Shown in pieces: positions 1 to 12,870 of a stretch of 64,000 bases of DNA. The translations under genes and the position numbers were made by a program. Under the pieces are notes generated by a model. The model saw only the letters and a program-made list of their open reading frames with translations. It was not told where the DNA came from and did not search any database. The stretch spans positions 5,663,519 through 5,727,518 of the forward strand of contig CM034605.1 of NCBI GenBank assembly GCA_020091685.1. The letters are read 5' to 3'. This DNA comes from Lutjanus erythropterus. Its lineage: Eukaryota > Chordata > Actinopteri > Lutjaniformes > Lutjanidae. Each line of letters begins with the position of its first letter. Position 1 is the first letter of the stretch.

Positions 1-240
1 CATACATACATATGAGCATATATACATACATACATATGACCATACATACATACATACATACATACATACATTCATATGAGAATACATACATACATATGAC
101 CATGCATACATACATATGAGCATACATACATACATATGGCCATGCATACATACATATGACCATACATACATACATATGACCATACATACATACATACATA
201 CATACATATGACCATACATACATACATACATACATACATA
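1..240. repeat. CATA microsatellite with interspersed TATGACC units
   Basis: Runs of (CATA)n are broken by TATGACC or TATGAGC every 24-32 bases, giving a compound higher-order pattern that continues off the left edge. No conserved spacers or non-repetitive inserts are present, so this is a satellite and not a CRISPR-like array. Confidence 0.97.
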
Positions 241-388
241 TTTAAATTCTTTTCATAATTCTTTTTAATTTAAAATTTAAAATGAATTGTGACTTCTTGA
301 TGTTATTGAATATTTTTGCATATGTTTATGAAATAAACAATGTTCAAACTGGAAAAGGAACGTTCTTTTTCACTTATGCACCATTATG
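240..388. other. AT-rich sequence, no gene seen
   Basis: AT-rich sequence links the microsatellite to the MITE. The short plus-strand frame here runs on into the repeat and is not credible as a gene. Confidence 0.6.
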
Positions 389-698
389 GTACAATGTTGC
401 CTACAGGCAACGAACCCCAAAAACTTCCAAAAATAAAAATAAAAATAAAATTTCTTCAGATTATGTTTATTTAGTCTATTTTGAGACATAAAAACACTCC
501 AAACATTTTTTCCCTCACTGGCATCATAATGTGTACCNGTACAATGTTGCCTACAGGCAACGAACCCCAAAAACTTCCAAAAATAAAAATAAAAATAAAA
601 TTTCTTCAGATTATGTTTATTTAGTCTATTTTGAGACATAAAACACTCCAAACATTTTTTCCCTCACTGGCATCATAATGTGTACCATAGAGGGTTAA
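389..698. mobile_element. piggyBac-like MITE present as two direct copies
   Basis: Copies at 389-537 (149 bp) and 539-686 (148 bp) are identical apart from one A, and are separated by a single N at 538. Each contains the imperfect hairpin GTTGCC-TACA-GGCAAC. The right end reads GTACCATAGAGGGTTAA, that is TTAACCCTCTATGG on the other strand, which fits a piggyBac-type terminus with a TTAA target site at 695-698. The left terminus is degenerate. No coding capacity. The duplication may be an assembly artefact. Confidence 0.7.
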
Positions 699-1989
699 AC
701 ATTATAGAGTGACTCAGGTAGTGAACTCCCCATGAAGTCAAGAAAAGTAATACTCACATGTTCATAGTATTTTCCATTAGAATTTCATATTTCCTATATA
801 AAACGTCAGTTTGACCTCACTAAACGTCCAACGAGGAAACGGTTCCCAAGGGAGCCTCATTTCAGAAATTTAGGGGGAGTCCGTTAGAACTATGCAAATA
901 GGATCCTGGGAAATGTTTTTGTCATTTTAAAACAACCACCATGGCTGATGTATTACATATTATAGATTCAGCTATAATATAATGTGTTTTTTATAATAAT
1001 GTAATTTCTAGCTGCTATATTTCAGGGATGTGTTGGACACATTGGATACATCAGAGAATGACAAAGAAATTTATCAAATGTGCCTAAATGTAACGTGAAT
1101 GACCACTAATAAGCACAATGCTACCTACTCCTGTTTTGATCATCCATGCCTTGCAGCTAATTGCACCATATTTGTGCATCATACATCTTGGCAGAGAGCG
1201 GTTTAAAAAAAAAAAAAAAATCATGTTTTCCTGTGCATGCGTACAGAACCCGTCCCACCTTCTCCAAAAGCCACAGTATAATTTGAACACTGATGTACAC
1301 AAAGGGGAAAATTTGGCTACAATCAAGATTTCTATTAAGATTAAAATCCCTCATTTTATTTGCTTTGGATGTATTTATTATTATTTATATTATTTATGAG
1401 CCTCTGTGTTGCATGTTTTATTTGACAGTGCAGTGTAATGATGTCCTGAGTGGTTAACATTAATATTCTCTTTTCTTTTTATTATTGTTCTGCATGATTA
1501 TAAATGATAAATGATGAAAAATATTATAATGTCAATCTTACATTCTGTTTATAAGGTGACTTTGTAATATCTGTCCAGGGACTACAGATGAAAAATAGCC
1601 TCTTGGCGAACTCTGGCACATTTACAGCAATGTTTATTAATGTGCACTGTCACGTTTAAATAAACCAACAAATCAAATAAATAAAAATTCATGATGTTGC
1701 AGAGAAAAGGTCTTTGAGGTCACTAAATCATTTTCTAGTCACCCCCTACAGACCAACACATTTCACCGAAGTCTTGCTATTAGTTTTCAGCATAGCATGT
1801 TGGGTTGGTCGAGGGGAATTTCAGGCTGAAACTGGTTAGCAGAAAGGTCAGTGGGTCGCTACAGAAGTTATGGAAAATTCTCTGGGGTATATGAATAAAA
1901 ATACTAAAATTCAAGGTAATCTGAAAAGAAAGACAAAAAAATCACTAGACTAAAGAACAGAAGTTGGATATTATGATATTATTCTGGTA
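699..1989. other. intergenic DNA, no gene seen
   Basis: AT-rich DNA with a poly-A run near 1205-1220. Short frames on both strands have no recognisable similarity or splice context. Confidence 0.6.
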
Positions 1990-2690
1990 TCTGTTCAGTT
2001 GTTTCATGTTTTATTTTGGTGAGAGTCTTCCTGTATTTGTCTTAGTTGTCCTCCTGTCTTTGTCCTTTTCATGCATTTTTGGATTAATGATTAGCTTTGC
2101 CTGCCTCTGATTAGCTGCCCTTTGTATTTAGTCTCTGTGTTCCCCCTCTTTTGTTGCGTGTTTGTACTGTCACAGTCTATCAAGCAGGAGGACGGACCCA
2201 GATGCAGACTAGGTATAGCTTGTGCAGTTTAAATGATTTGATGTGTAGAATCAAAAATACAGCAAAAGTCTTACAGGTAGTCAGGCAGGCAAATGTCACA
2301 ACCAGGATAAACAGTCCAAAAGCAAACAAACTCCAAAGACTTCTAGGCAGGAAATCAAAAATCTAATAAACTGGCAGAAGGTCCAAAAACAAAACAGAAA
2401 TCCAAAACATGGGGAAACACTGGCAAGGACTGGAATGCTTGGCGTGAAGAGAGAGACGAACTGGAAACTAAAGAGGAAAAACACTGAGACTAAATACACA
2501 GAGAGGCTAATCAGGGAGGCTAATCAGGAGCAGGTGAAACTAATCATTAGTCAAAAAAGTATGGGAAGACAAATCCAGTGTAGACAAAAGTAAAGACAAC
2601 AGGGACACATAAGGGAAGATTCTTACCAAAATAAAACAGTAAATAACTGAGGAGAAAACCAAAAGTCTAAAACAAGAGTTAGATGACCTT
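1990..2690. mobile_element. long-inverted-repeat (fold-back) element
   Basis: The segment at about 2005-2150 (GTTTCATGTTTTATTTTGGT and onward) is the approximate reverse complement of about 2480-2650 (ACCAAAATAAAACAGTAAA and so on), so the DNA could fold into a stem of about 150 bp. The loop carries GGACGGACCCAGATGCAGAC, which I recall from a widespread fish repeat. No transposase is encoded, so it is non-autonomous; superfamily not determined. Confidence 0.7.
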
Positions 2691-5600
2691 CACCATCATG
2701 GAAACAATAATAAAAATGTGATTAACATTGTGAAATGGTCGTGGTTTGGTTAGGTTTAGGAAACAACTACTTGGGCAGATGGTTGTGGTTTGGGTTCAAA
2801 TAAGCTAGTTATGTACCTTAAGTTACGAACACAAGTTCAGAGCAATGGGACTTCAGAGCGGTGGGCGTACGTTGTCAGGATGACAAGCTGTCGGACAAAT
2901 GGGGTTTTGGTCCAGCGTGAAATTTTTCAGACAATTGATGCTTTGGAATAATGGACTGTTGGAACAATAACAAAACAGCCTCTTTGGACATGTTTGCTGG
3001 CTGAAATTCAACTTTTACAACTTCATGTTTCAGATATTCATTGAATGAAAAGTTTCATCAGTGCAAGAAATCATAGTCTGCAAGTTTGTTGATTTATAAC
3101 CAGACATTAGAAAGTAATGCTGGCTGGGTTTACAGCACTTAAACCTCCAGACTGCGGAGGTTGGACAAGGTTATTTTTTTCTCAAAGCCTGTGTCATAGC
3201 CCATTTTAAGTTGAGTGTTTTGTGACTGAATAACTTCCACATTAACAAAGGCCACCTTCATCTGTTTGAGGGGGCGACTGCCGACAGTAATGAATCTGTT
3301 CTTTCACTGTCAGTGAAAAGGCGTTCAGACTAAATGACTGACTGATCACTGGAGAACACAACACATAAATCAGCCAGCAGAGTTAGAAACTTCCACAGAT
3401 CTTTCTTAAAGCCCTGGAAACCATATGTAGCTCATTATATTCTATCATTATAATAAATGACTTTATGCTGGTTAACTTTATGTAATGTCAGTTGGCAGTA
3501 GTGTCGTTTAATGTCTGCTACATGTCTTCTGTCTGTAATATAGAGGTTCCTGACATAAACTGAACAGACTTAATGTTTTCATCTAACTGTGTGGTTGCTA
3601 TGTAGTTATACTACCAGAGGAAAGTTTTGTAGTGGGATTTTTGGTATTGTTTCAACTACCATCTTCCATAAATTTAGCATTGTGGTGAAAACTCAGTCTT
3701 CCTTTGTCATAAAATTGGCCAATTTGTGTTTGTTTGGACTGTGGGAAGTTATTCTGTCTGACTCTCCTCGCCAAGATGAGAAGTTCTGCTTTTATTGGAA
3801 ATTAAAAGCATGATTTGTGTTCCCGGAAAGGCCAGGAATTCAGTTTTGAGTCAACCAAACTGCGTTTGTATTGAATGTGCAGAGGATGTCGACAACAAAA
3901 CCCCCTTTTTCTGTACAACAGTTTGTTGATACATTTTGTAAAGCCACTGGAAAATCACATTAGAGCTGTTTTTAATCTCTCTCCTCTTTTCTTTAGGTAA
4001 CATTGCCTTTTAAAGGCTTTTTCAGTGGTAAATTAATAAGTGGGTGGTATTTTCTTCTATGGCTCAAACTCAAACCCTGGTTATGAGTGGGAGTGATAAC
4101 AGTGATAACACTAAGTGGTATATATTTCCTGCCCTTTAGTTCAAATGAATGCAAAGGCAGCTGTTTGACTAGAGCTGAAATTGTATGAAAAACTGGTGCA
4201 AGCTGCTGTAAAAGGAGATGTACATCAGTATTTTCACTGGAGCTGCTTATTCATAACAGTTTTATTACAAATAAAGAAACAAGAGTCCCCACTTAAGAAT
4301 CTCAGAAACTTATCAGGTTTTCTTGTTGTAAAATAAAGTGTTCGTGACTGGAATGACAAGTCTACATCTTTGGGGTTTTCTACAGATTAACTGTAATGGT
4401 ATTGCATATGGTTCAACAATGTACTTTTGACCCATCCTGATGCAAGAGCTACTTGTTTGTCTGGCCTTTAATTGGTTACACTGGGAACCATAATTCTTAA
4501 GTAACCACAAAAACACAGGAGACAAAGAGGCCAGCTAATAAGAATTTAGCTTGCGTGCCAATTAGAGTCTGGAGTTTCAGGTTATTTGAGGCTATGAGGA
4601 GCAGTAGAAATGACTCAGAGGGCGATCTGAGTCACCGCTTTAATATGATGAATGCTGGCAGACTGAGAGATCTTTATTTACACTTATCTGGATACCACTC
4701 AGTGGTGGTTGGTTGAATTGTGTGTGAAATTTTTAAAGTGCATGTGAAAAAACTCTGTGGACATTTCAGCTGTAATTGAAACTGAAAAACAAGCTGGGGG
4801 TTCAAGTTTTGTAACTGTTTCATCAACATTGCGCGCTGTGATAAAATCAAAAATGGTGCAGGAGTAGGAGGCAAATAAAATGCTCCTTTTATTACACTGT
4901 GTTTCGTTTACCAAACCACATAAAGCTTAAGCCTTTAAAGGTTTGACCTTTTAGGAAATATCTGACAGAGATTAAAACTGTCATGTCAATATAGTAAATG
5001 CACACCTTTAATTAGCAGTTTAGCAATGTGTAATTTTACACTTCTGTTTTTGCTTAAAATAAACAAATTAAATCATAAGCTTTATAGGTAGCTGGTAAGC
5101 AGATTTCTTTTTACTTTTAGACAGAGCCAAGCTGTATCCTTATGATTCCGGCTTTCCAGCCAATGCTACCCATCAGCGGAAGAAAGTGACACACCAGAAT
5201 TTCAAGTGACTCCAAATTACTTCATCTTTAAGATCCACTTACTTGCTTCTTCTGGACTTCATGTATTGATCAGCTGATAAAGTTTCTTCTGCTATCATGG
5301 AGGAGGCTTAGCTCTCACAGTGGAACTTCAGTCATGTCACAATAGAGTGCTGCAGGAATGAGTCCTAAAACATGGAAATGAGTTAGCATATTAGCACTTC
5401 CTCTTGGTTAGATGCTTAGATTAACAGACGCTTAAGAGATTTTCACATTTTGTTCAGTGATATAAAATACATCAGTAAATATTCCACTGGTGAATGTTGA
5501 ACTGTTTCGATGTCTTAGAAGAGCTGGTTGCTAACATTTAGCCCATAACGTTTAAATATCAGACACTTCTGCTTGCCACAGTACTTATTTTCTGTGCTAA

Positions 5601-7149
5601 TTGAAAAGCCAGTGGAAAAATCCTATTGGCTTTTTGTAGCTGAAACCAGGGCAATGCTAACTCTCGGATCGGCTGCAAAATTATGTCATCCCTGCAGCAC
5701 TCCGGAGGTGAGATCATAACCCTTGTTCTTTTAAAGTTTGTCTTTGACAGAATTAAAATCATGGGATATGTCGCTGATTTTATGGCCCATCTTTTTATTA
5801 AGTCAGAATTTATCTGTGATCATTGTGCAAAAGCTGAATATAACACATGAAAGGATACTGTGCATAATGTAATCAGTATATGTCTTAACAAATCTGTTGA
5901 TGCCGAGACTTTGTGTAGCTGTGGTGTTTGTTGTTCATGTGTTGGTGATGGAAGTAAAGGGAGATGTTGGATGTTGATTTGACCATTGGACAGTATGTGT
6001 GCGTCACAGGCAAATGATGTTTACAGTGTTGTATGTTGTTAAAGTGCCCTGCTGAATTCGTTCAGCCTGCAACATCTTTCAGCTTGGTTGCACCGCTCAA
6101 ACGCGCTTCAAAAGACAAGTGCTGCGTTTCGAGACAAACTGTTCTTTGGGTCGGAGACAACAAGCCGAGAGACCAGGAGAGTGGCATTAATCAGACACAG
6201 ATGACCTGGCTTGCCTCATGTGATAAATGCATCCAAGAAGGAAAAAAGGAAAAAAAGAGGTTGACATTTAACTCTGAAGTGAAGAGTGAAAACTGTTGGT
6301 ACAAGCCGGGAAAGACTTAAAGGGTTAGATCAAAGATAACATCTTCACATCAAGGGTTGCCAGGTCTTCTTCTATTGCCAGTTTTTCACACTTCTGTCAC
6401 TCCTTCCCATCCCGCCCGATTTTAGTTCAAAGAGATCATGGTGCAGAGCAGGAAAGGACATGACTAGAGGTAATAGGACAGTGTGCCAGGGGGTGGAGAG
6501 ATGTGTAGCTTATCAGCTGATCCCAGGGGTGGTACAGTACACTTGGTGTGGAGGAAAAACGAGGATGCGGCAGGACAGATATAGAACAAGGTTATAGGAG
6601 GACATGTTGTGGATGCTCTCAGGCCATTCTCTCCCCTCCTCCAACGTTTAACCTCATTCTTTCTCTCGGGTCCGTCAGGCCTCATTGCCACTGCACGCTG
6701 AAACAAGGAGAGTGATTCAGAGCCGTGAAGGGAAACTTGTGAATTGTTGCCAAAGATATCAGTCTTCAGACAGGGTGTGGCCTTTCACTTTGCCTGTTTC
6801 CTCTTCATCTGACCTGGTTCCTTTATGGCTCACTCTTGCCTCTGCTCAGTCTTTAACCCTAGCTTCAATGTCACACCAAGTTGCTTTTTAACAGTGATTA
6901 AACACTGATGAGAGAAGAAAATAAATGTCACAAGACCTGAATGTCGAATTAGGCTTGTCTCTCTGTTTTCTGAAATGATTATCAAGGCAGCACAAAAGAC
7001 TACAAATGAACCTTGTTAAAGTTTAATTAATGTTACATCTGATAACTGCGACCTTGAGTATGAGGTTAGATGACAATTTGTGATCTAAAAGTCAGGAAAA
7101 GTAGCATATTCAGCTACTACAACAAAGAAACATTCCAAACACATACAGA
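2691..7149. other. intergenic DNA, no gene seen
   Basis: Only short frames without family matches. A small piece resembling one arm of the palindromic MITE found at 14.7, 53 and 61-62 kb is present near 5100-5135 (TTTACTTTTAGACAGAGCCA). A purine-rich plus-strand frame of 95 codons at 6033-6320 is not convincing. This region lies downstream of sertad4, where hhat would follow in mammals, but no hhat exon was recognised. Confidence 0.55.
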
Positions 7150-7410
7150 ACCACATCACTGATTTCAAAATATCTCAAAATATTATGTTAGTATTTCAAA
7201 ATAATGACAAAATTTATGAAAATAACTATCTTTGTCATTTTGAAAAAGTCCTTTTTTTGATATTAACTCAATATTTTGAAATACTAAATAATTATTTTAG
7301 ATTCTAAGTCATTATTTTGACAAAGTTTCTCATTATGATAACTTACAGGATCTTCTTTTTTCCCATCATAGTGGCAGAAATGGGCTTCCATAGATACAGA
7401 GGGTGAACTG
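7150..7410. repeat. AT-rich MITE-like repeat
   Basis: Recurring ATTTTGAAAT/ATTTCAAAAT motifs of both orientations end in TCCCATCATAGTGGCAGAAA, the edge of a repeat I recall from many fish genomes. No coding content. Confidence 0.5.
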
Positions 7411-8319
7411 AATGTAATGCTGATCTACTGGACTGTTTCTCACGGTTAACAGACTCCAGCCTGCAGTGCAGTTCACACACCACAGAATTACCAAGAAACA
7501 TCAGGCTTCATGATCAAAGAAAGTTTTATATCACATCAACACTTCTGTCCATATTTGCATTTCTCTGTCACATGCCCTGTGCGCTTTCTGTCATGCGTGT
7601 AGCCTCTGCTGCGAGTTAATCAATTCTCTATAAGACTTACCATGTCTATAATCAGGCTGTGTTGGTGCCGCCTCCAGCACTTGGTTGCCTATGCACGGTG
7701 CATGGTGCTAGCATACATAGCTGGCGCTGTTTTTGCTTACAAAATAAGTCCAGAGACTTAGCAGACAAAATATTTAACCTATGGCAACACTTCAAAAGTA
7801 GCCTCACCTGCAGACCTGGCAACCCTTCAGCTCTGTCTTAGTCTCTTTAGTCTCTTTAGTTGCTGCATTAAATTTAGCTTAGTGGTTACTCACTGAATTT
7901 TCCTGTCTGCTGGTGCTGGGTAGCTGATGTAAAGTGGTTTTATCAGAACTTTTACAGTAAATTTGTGGGCCGTAAAACTAAAGCAATGGGCTGGAAGATA
8001 CTAAAATGCTCTGTAGAGCAGAGGGGATCTGCAGAGTTGGGTGGTAATTCTTTAAGGGGTTTTCACTAGGAGAGACTGCTTTGACATTAAACAGTCTCTT
8101 CATCTGTTGATAATACAAAATAGTGATTATTGCAGCTTTGAGCAAATTCAGTCAATGCATTGTGTGTTCCAGACAAAAAAGTCAACATTTGAAGTGGAAT
8201 ACAACTTTTTAATCAATGGAGAAAAAGTGAAAGGTCTTTAGACAGTTAGTGATTAGCTTTTATCACCTGGTCTCAACTACCATAGCAGCTACTGTCCATT
8301 AGGCATTGACGTTCTACGT
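7411..8319. other. intergenic DNA, no gene seen
   Basis: Nothing beyond short unsupported frames. Confidence 0.5.
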
Positions 8320-8630
8320 AAAGGACCAGTGTGTAGGATTCTGTGACATCTATTGAGCTTGTAGATTGCAAACACCTTGTCTCATTCTCTCTTTCCAAGC
8401 ATGTCAGAGAACGTGCGTTTCGGTAGCTCTAAAGTCTGTATTTAGAGACAGTGTTTGGGTTGTCTGTTCTGGGCTACTGTAGAAACATGGCAGTCTCCAT
8501 GGAAGAGATCCCACAGCCTCTGTACATATAAATAGCTGTAAAAACACAACAATTATTTTAGCTATTTTTTATATTAACCTCTTTCATATTCTACCAATAG
8601 ACCAGCCTAATCTTACACAGTGACCCTTTT
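8320..8630. mobile_element. short inverted-repeat MITE (AAAGGACCAGTGTGTAGGA ends)
   Basis: The left end AAAGGACCAGTGTGTAGGAT and right end TTACACAGTGACCCTTTT are imperfect inverted repeats. Internal text (ACTGTAGAAACATGGCAGTC) fits a common percomorph non-autonomous DNA element. A relative lies at 40537-40690. Confidence 0.65.
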
Positions 8631-10319
8631 AAGCAAGTCATATTTGAAATGCCAAAACATAGACGGCAGATAAGTGGTCTAAGACAGATGTTCTCATGTT
8701 TTTTTCTCGGCCAAGGACCTCCAGATAGAAAATATATGACTGTCCCCCTTTTGTAATTTTGCAAATAGCAATTACAAACATTATTCCCCTTATTTTTTCC
8801 TCCAACCAGCAGTGTCTAAGATATTGTTGCTCAGCATGAGGGAAACAAGCTGCCAAAGCCATTTGCTTTTGGAGACTAAATGCTGGTATTTTATTTTTAA
8901 AGAATTCAATGTAAGATAGTAAGCTTGAGGGTACTTTGCACTGCACGTACACAGACTTCTGTTATGCTTCTTCTGTGCTCTCTGGGACAGCCAAATGCAT
9001 TGTTAGGCCAGAGAGACGATGTATTGATAGATCCAGTTTTTAGCTGAAGCCACCAAAAGTCTTAAAATTCAGGTGTCATAGCCAATAAAATGCATCCGTT
9101 TCATCTCAAGACACAATTCATACACAACTTTGTCTTGGTAGTGTGAAAGATTCACTGGTGGGGGAAAAGGGAGTGTGTTTCATAGTCAAGGATTGAGGAC
9201 ATCCTACACATTGCAAGTGTTTATCAAATACCAACAGCTTCTTTCTGCACTGAAAATACAGGCGCATTATGCTGGAGGGAGAGACCCAGAAACATCAACA
9301 ACAGCCAGAGAGCTGTGCTTGTTATGTAAGCTGAATCAAATTGATCCTATGGGGATCGACTTGTTGGGCTTGAGCTGCAGTGACATGGATGAAAATTCAG
9401 GCATAATAATCTGTGAGCACTTGCAGAGGGCAAATCATTGCTGTAGTCCTTGTTAGCTGATACAACTGTTGTGCATTCTGGTCGTATGTATCAAATCCTC
9501 TTTGATATCGTCTGATATTTAATCTGATCTCTATTATGTCGCCCTGATCTTCAGTCTTCCAGTTGTGATTACAGCTGAATGGCCTGTAATTGTAATAACA
9601 GCTTATGGTCACTCATCCTCAGTCACCAGAAGTCACTAACAAAATATCTTGCTCCTGAAGACCTGCAATATTTTCAAATCCTAAAAATAACTGAGAGAGT
9701 AAAAAAAACTAAATCTTAATGAAGACAGTCACAGATTCTACTATGAGTTGGCAATATGACTACATTTGGGCCTGACACAATGTTTGATATGATAATGAAA
9801 CATTCCAGAATTTAAAGCAGCTTATGTATTATGTACATTTCTGATTCTTATGATTTATGAGGTTCATCATCAACAGGCTCCTGAATACATTTTCATTACC
9901 ACACAGTGATTTAGTAAACATTCTGCATTTCATTTAATGGTGAATAACAATTATTTATTGTGTAAACTCTCTTAATTAATGATGTGATCTCTGTGTGCAT
10001 GTGCACAACAGCAGCACAGCGTTTTTGCCCGCTCTGTTCTAAATCGAGCGCTGACTTCTCACTCCTTCTTAACCAGCCGCTAGGAACCACGAGTAGTGGT
10101 ACTTCAACCTGAATGAGGTTACTCTGATGAGAAATTCCAACTTAACAGTTTACAAGGATGCTAAATAAAGTGATTCGATAAAACGTGTTTATGTCCCATA
10201 GCATTATTCAGAATATAACTTCCTGCCTGCTGTGAAGCGTCTGATCTAAGTGTTTCCATGTGTTCCCAGTATTTTGGAAACACTATTGGCACCTTTAAAT
10301 CTTGTTCTAACAGAAAAGT
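8631..10319. other. intergenic DNA, no gene seen
   Basis: Short frames only, including one of 104 codons on the minus strand (8638-8952) overlapping the MITE edge, with no recognisable domain. Confidence 0.5.
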
Positions 10320-10324
10320 TGTAT

Positions 10325-10480
10325 CTGTTGGGGATAGTTGGATAGTTCAGTTGGTGGCAATGTACAGAGGCTGAGTCCTCTGCAGCAGCCATGGATTCGA
10401 CTCCCGCCCATGGCCCTTTGCTGCCTGTCATTCCACCACTCTCTCTCCTCATTTCCTGTCACGGATTAAGTGTTTTCCTG
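10325..10480 (+). mobile_element. tRNA-derived SINE, degenerate
   Basis: TAGTTCAGTTGG resembles a pol III box A and GGATTCGACTCC a box B, about 45 bases apart, followed by GGCCCTTTGCTGCCTGTCAT and a pyrimidine-rich tail, typical of a fish tRNA-type SINE body. The tRNA fold is lost, so it is not a functional tRNA gene. Confidence 0.65.
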
Positions 10481-11197
10481 TTAAATGGATCATCAAAGTT
10501 ATATGCCATCCCGCTTCAATCAGACTGAAAATTCAGTCTATCACTCTCATTATTTGTGTAATATTAGGGTCCATGTAAATGCAGACCAATAACTGCTTCA
10601 GTCTGGAATCTTGTGTCTGCTAGGAACCATGTTACGATTTGCTTTACGACTTAAAAACAGCATTTCTGGCGATCAGCGAAGCTAAAAACAAGACATCTGC
10701 AGATTAATTCCGTTCCAATGCATTATGATCCACTTGAGCTGGGCACGATATGAGATGAATAAATCAGTTTTTGTTATCATCGCCACCATCATAACTGTCA
10801 GGTAGCCGGGAGGGACAATTGAGTGAGAATCAACACTTCTTTCTACTCTGGTTACACCTTGATAATGTAACCTGCAAACTGTCCCCCCATTCATTCCACT
10901 ACGCTTCTGTATACAATCAAAACTCAGTATAGCAGAACTGAAACTTTAGGTACTTTTTGTGAGAGTTTTAGAGCTGGAATGATAAGTTGATCATTCAGTT
11001 AGTCCAATGACTCTGTTTCATGTCATTGAAAATAATAGGCTACATTTCAATTTAGGGCTGTTGGTCAAAACCCAAGGCATTTGAAGATCTGACCTTGAGC
11101 TTTGGGAAAGTGTGAAACCACGCTTTTTTCAGTATTTTCTAATATTTGATAAAATAAACTGACCAAGAATGTTTCCAGCAGATTATTCCAAATTAAA
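10481..11197. other. intergenic DNA with a degraded AT-rich MITE fragment
   Basis: Around 10970-11165 the order GAGCTGGAAT, CAAGGCATTTGAAG and GTATTTTCTAATATTTGAT follows the layout of the repeat better preserved at 36530-36870 and 38130-38480. Nothing else seen. Confidence 0.5.
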
Positions 11198-11257
<60 letters not shown>

Positions 11258-11258
11258 G
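11198..11258. repeat. (TATC)n microsatellite
   Basis: About 15 uninterrupted tetranucleotide units. Confidence 0.98.
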
Positions 11259-11949
11259 CAGATACAAATCTCTGTGCTAATGAGAAAAACAGACTGGCGA
11301 ATGAAACAGAGGAATTCTGTCTCTGAGGTGGAAGACAGCAGAACAGGGAGAAAAAAAGAAAAGAAAATCCTGACAATATGTTTGAAGCTGTGAGAGACGG
11401 AGGTGAGTCGGGTGGAGGAGGGGTGGGACCTCCGAGGCTTTGGAGCCAATTTGAGGACCTTGTGATGCAAAACCAGTCCTCAGCAACAGACAGTTCCCAT
11501 GGCAACGGTGAGCTGCCAAAGTTCCTTGTTGACAAATGACAGCTCCCCTCTCCTCAGCACTCGCCCAGCGATGTGTGTGTGTGCATGTGTGCACAAGTGT
11601 GTGAGTGTGTGTGTTATTTGGCAAGTCCCCATCTTTGCCTTAGGCACGGGGGAAGAAGGGGTGAAGGGATAGAGAGGAAGAGAGAGAGCATTGTGTTATG
11701 TATGCAGACAGTCAGACATACGGTTTTCACATACACACCCACATGCAGTACACACACACCACACACACACACTGTAGATGCTACAGTGGCCAGCATGACC
11801 TTACTGCAACTACATGTTCTTACTGTCATATTAGAGTTTTATAACTATTAATTATATATGATTGTATAGTTAGTTATGTTTATACACTTGACTTAATTAC
11901 GATATTAAAGGTAATGGTAATTATGTACAATTGTGTATTACAGATTCTA
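11259..11949. other. low-complexity GT/CA sequence, no gene seen
   Basis: GT-rich near 11573-11615 and CA-rich near 11735-11772. Overlapping frames on both strands are composition artefacts. Confidence 0.6.
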
Positions 11950-12870
11950 AACCAGGTGTACTGGGACCCCAGGAGTACCTACCTCTGCAGTTTCCAGGGG
12001 TTGTGGAAAGATTGTGGAGTAGCTCAACTAATTTGACAAAAAATAAATTATTGAGCAGACAAAAAATACACATAAAAAGTCAGCTGTAACAGCTCAACAT
12101 TTTGTGTCGCAATTAAAAGTGAGTGAAAACCAGTGAGCAGGTCCAAGTGTTGGATAAAAACTACAGGTAATCGACATTTAAAACAAGTATAAAAACTCAA
12201 ATACTTAGGTTAATGTAATGGATTAAATGGTTGAACTCGATAGCTAAAAGTGTTGCCTGAGATAGCTATAATAATCGATAAAGGTAAGGCTAAAACAGAG
12301 TCCAAAAAATGATGGATAAGTGGTTGAAATACTTAGCTAAAAGTGATGGAATTAGTGGTTTTAAATTAGTTGGCAAACAGTAATGAAAAATGGCTAAAAT
12401 TGTTTTCTAAATGTATTGGATAAATGGTTAAAATATTTAGCTAAATTGATTTTAGCTCTTTTCTATTGATGCCTGTTGTGTTCTATTTGTGCTTTACTGT
12501 ATGACCAATTGAGCTTCAGGGCAAAAACGGAGTTGAAGTTAAAAGTTAAAAGTAATGGATAAATGAGCAAAGCAGTTAGCCAAAAGTAATTGATAAATGG
12601 CTAAAATAGTTATTTAAAAGTAATCAATAAATATTTAAAATACTTCACTAACAGTAACTGATAAAGGGTTAAATTAGTTGGCTGAAAGTAGCCAAATGAA
12701 AAAAAATGTTAAAATTGTTAGCTAAATTGTTGTTAGCTGTGTTCTATTGATGCCTTTTGTGTTTTTGCTGTATAATCAATTCTGCTTTGGGGAAAAAATG
12801 GTTGAAGTTAAAAGGATAAATGGCTAACATAGTTAGCTAAAGTGATGGATAAATGGTTGCATGTTCTGCT
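11950..12870. repeat. degenerate tandem repeat (TAATGGATAAATGGTTAAAAT-type units)
   Basis: Variants of AGCTAAAAGTAATGGATAAATGG recur every 20-40 bases. A longer duplication is superimposed: TTCTATTGATGCCTGTTGTG at 12462 with its downstream text recurs near 12738 as TTCTATTGATGCCTTTTGTG, a spacing of about 280 bp. An old, decayed minisatellite. Confidence 0.75.

Noticed and set aside
1-240. Regularly spaced repeat resembling a CRISPR array
   Set aside because: The 'spacers' are themselves CATA repeats and the organism is a vertebrate; it is a microsatellite.
10325-10480. Possible tRNA gene
   Set aside because: Box A and B are recognisable but the cloverleaf is not; the context and tail fit a SINE.
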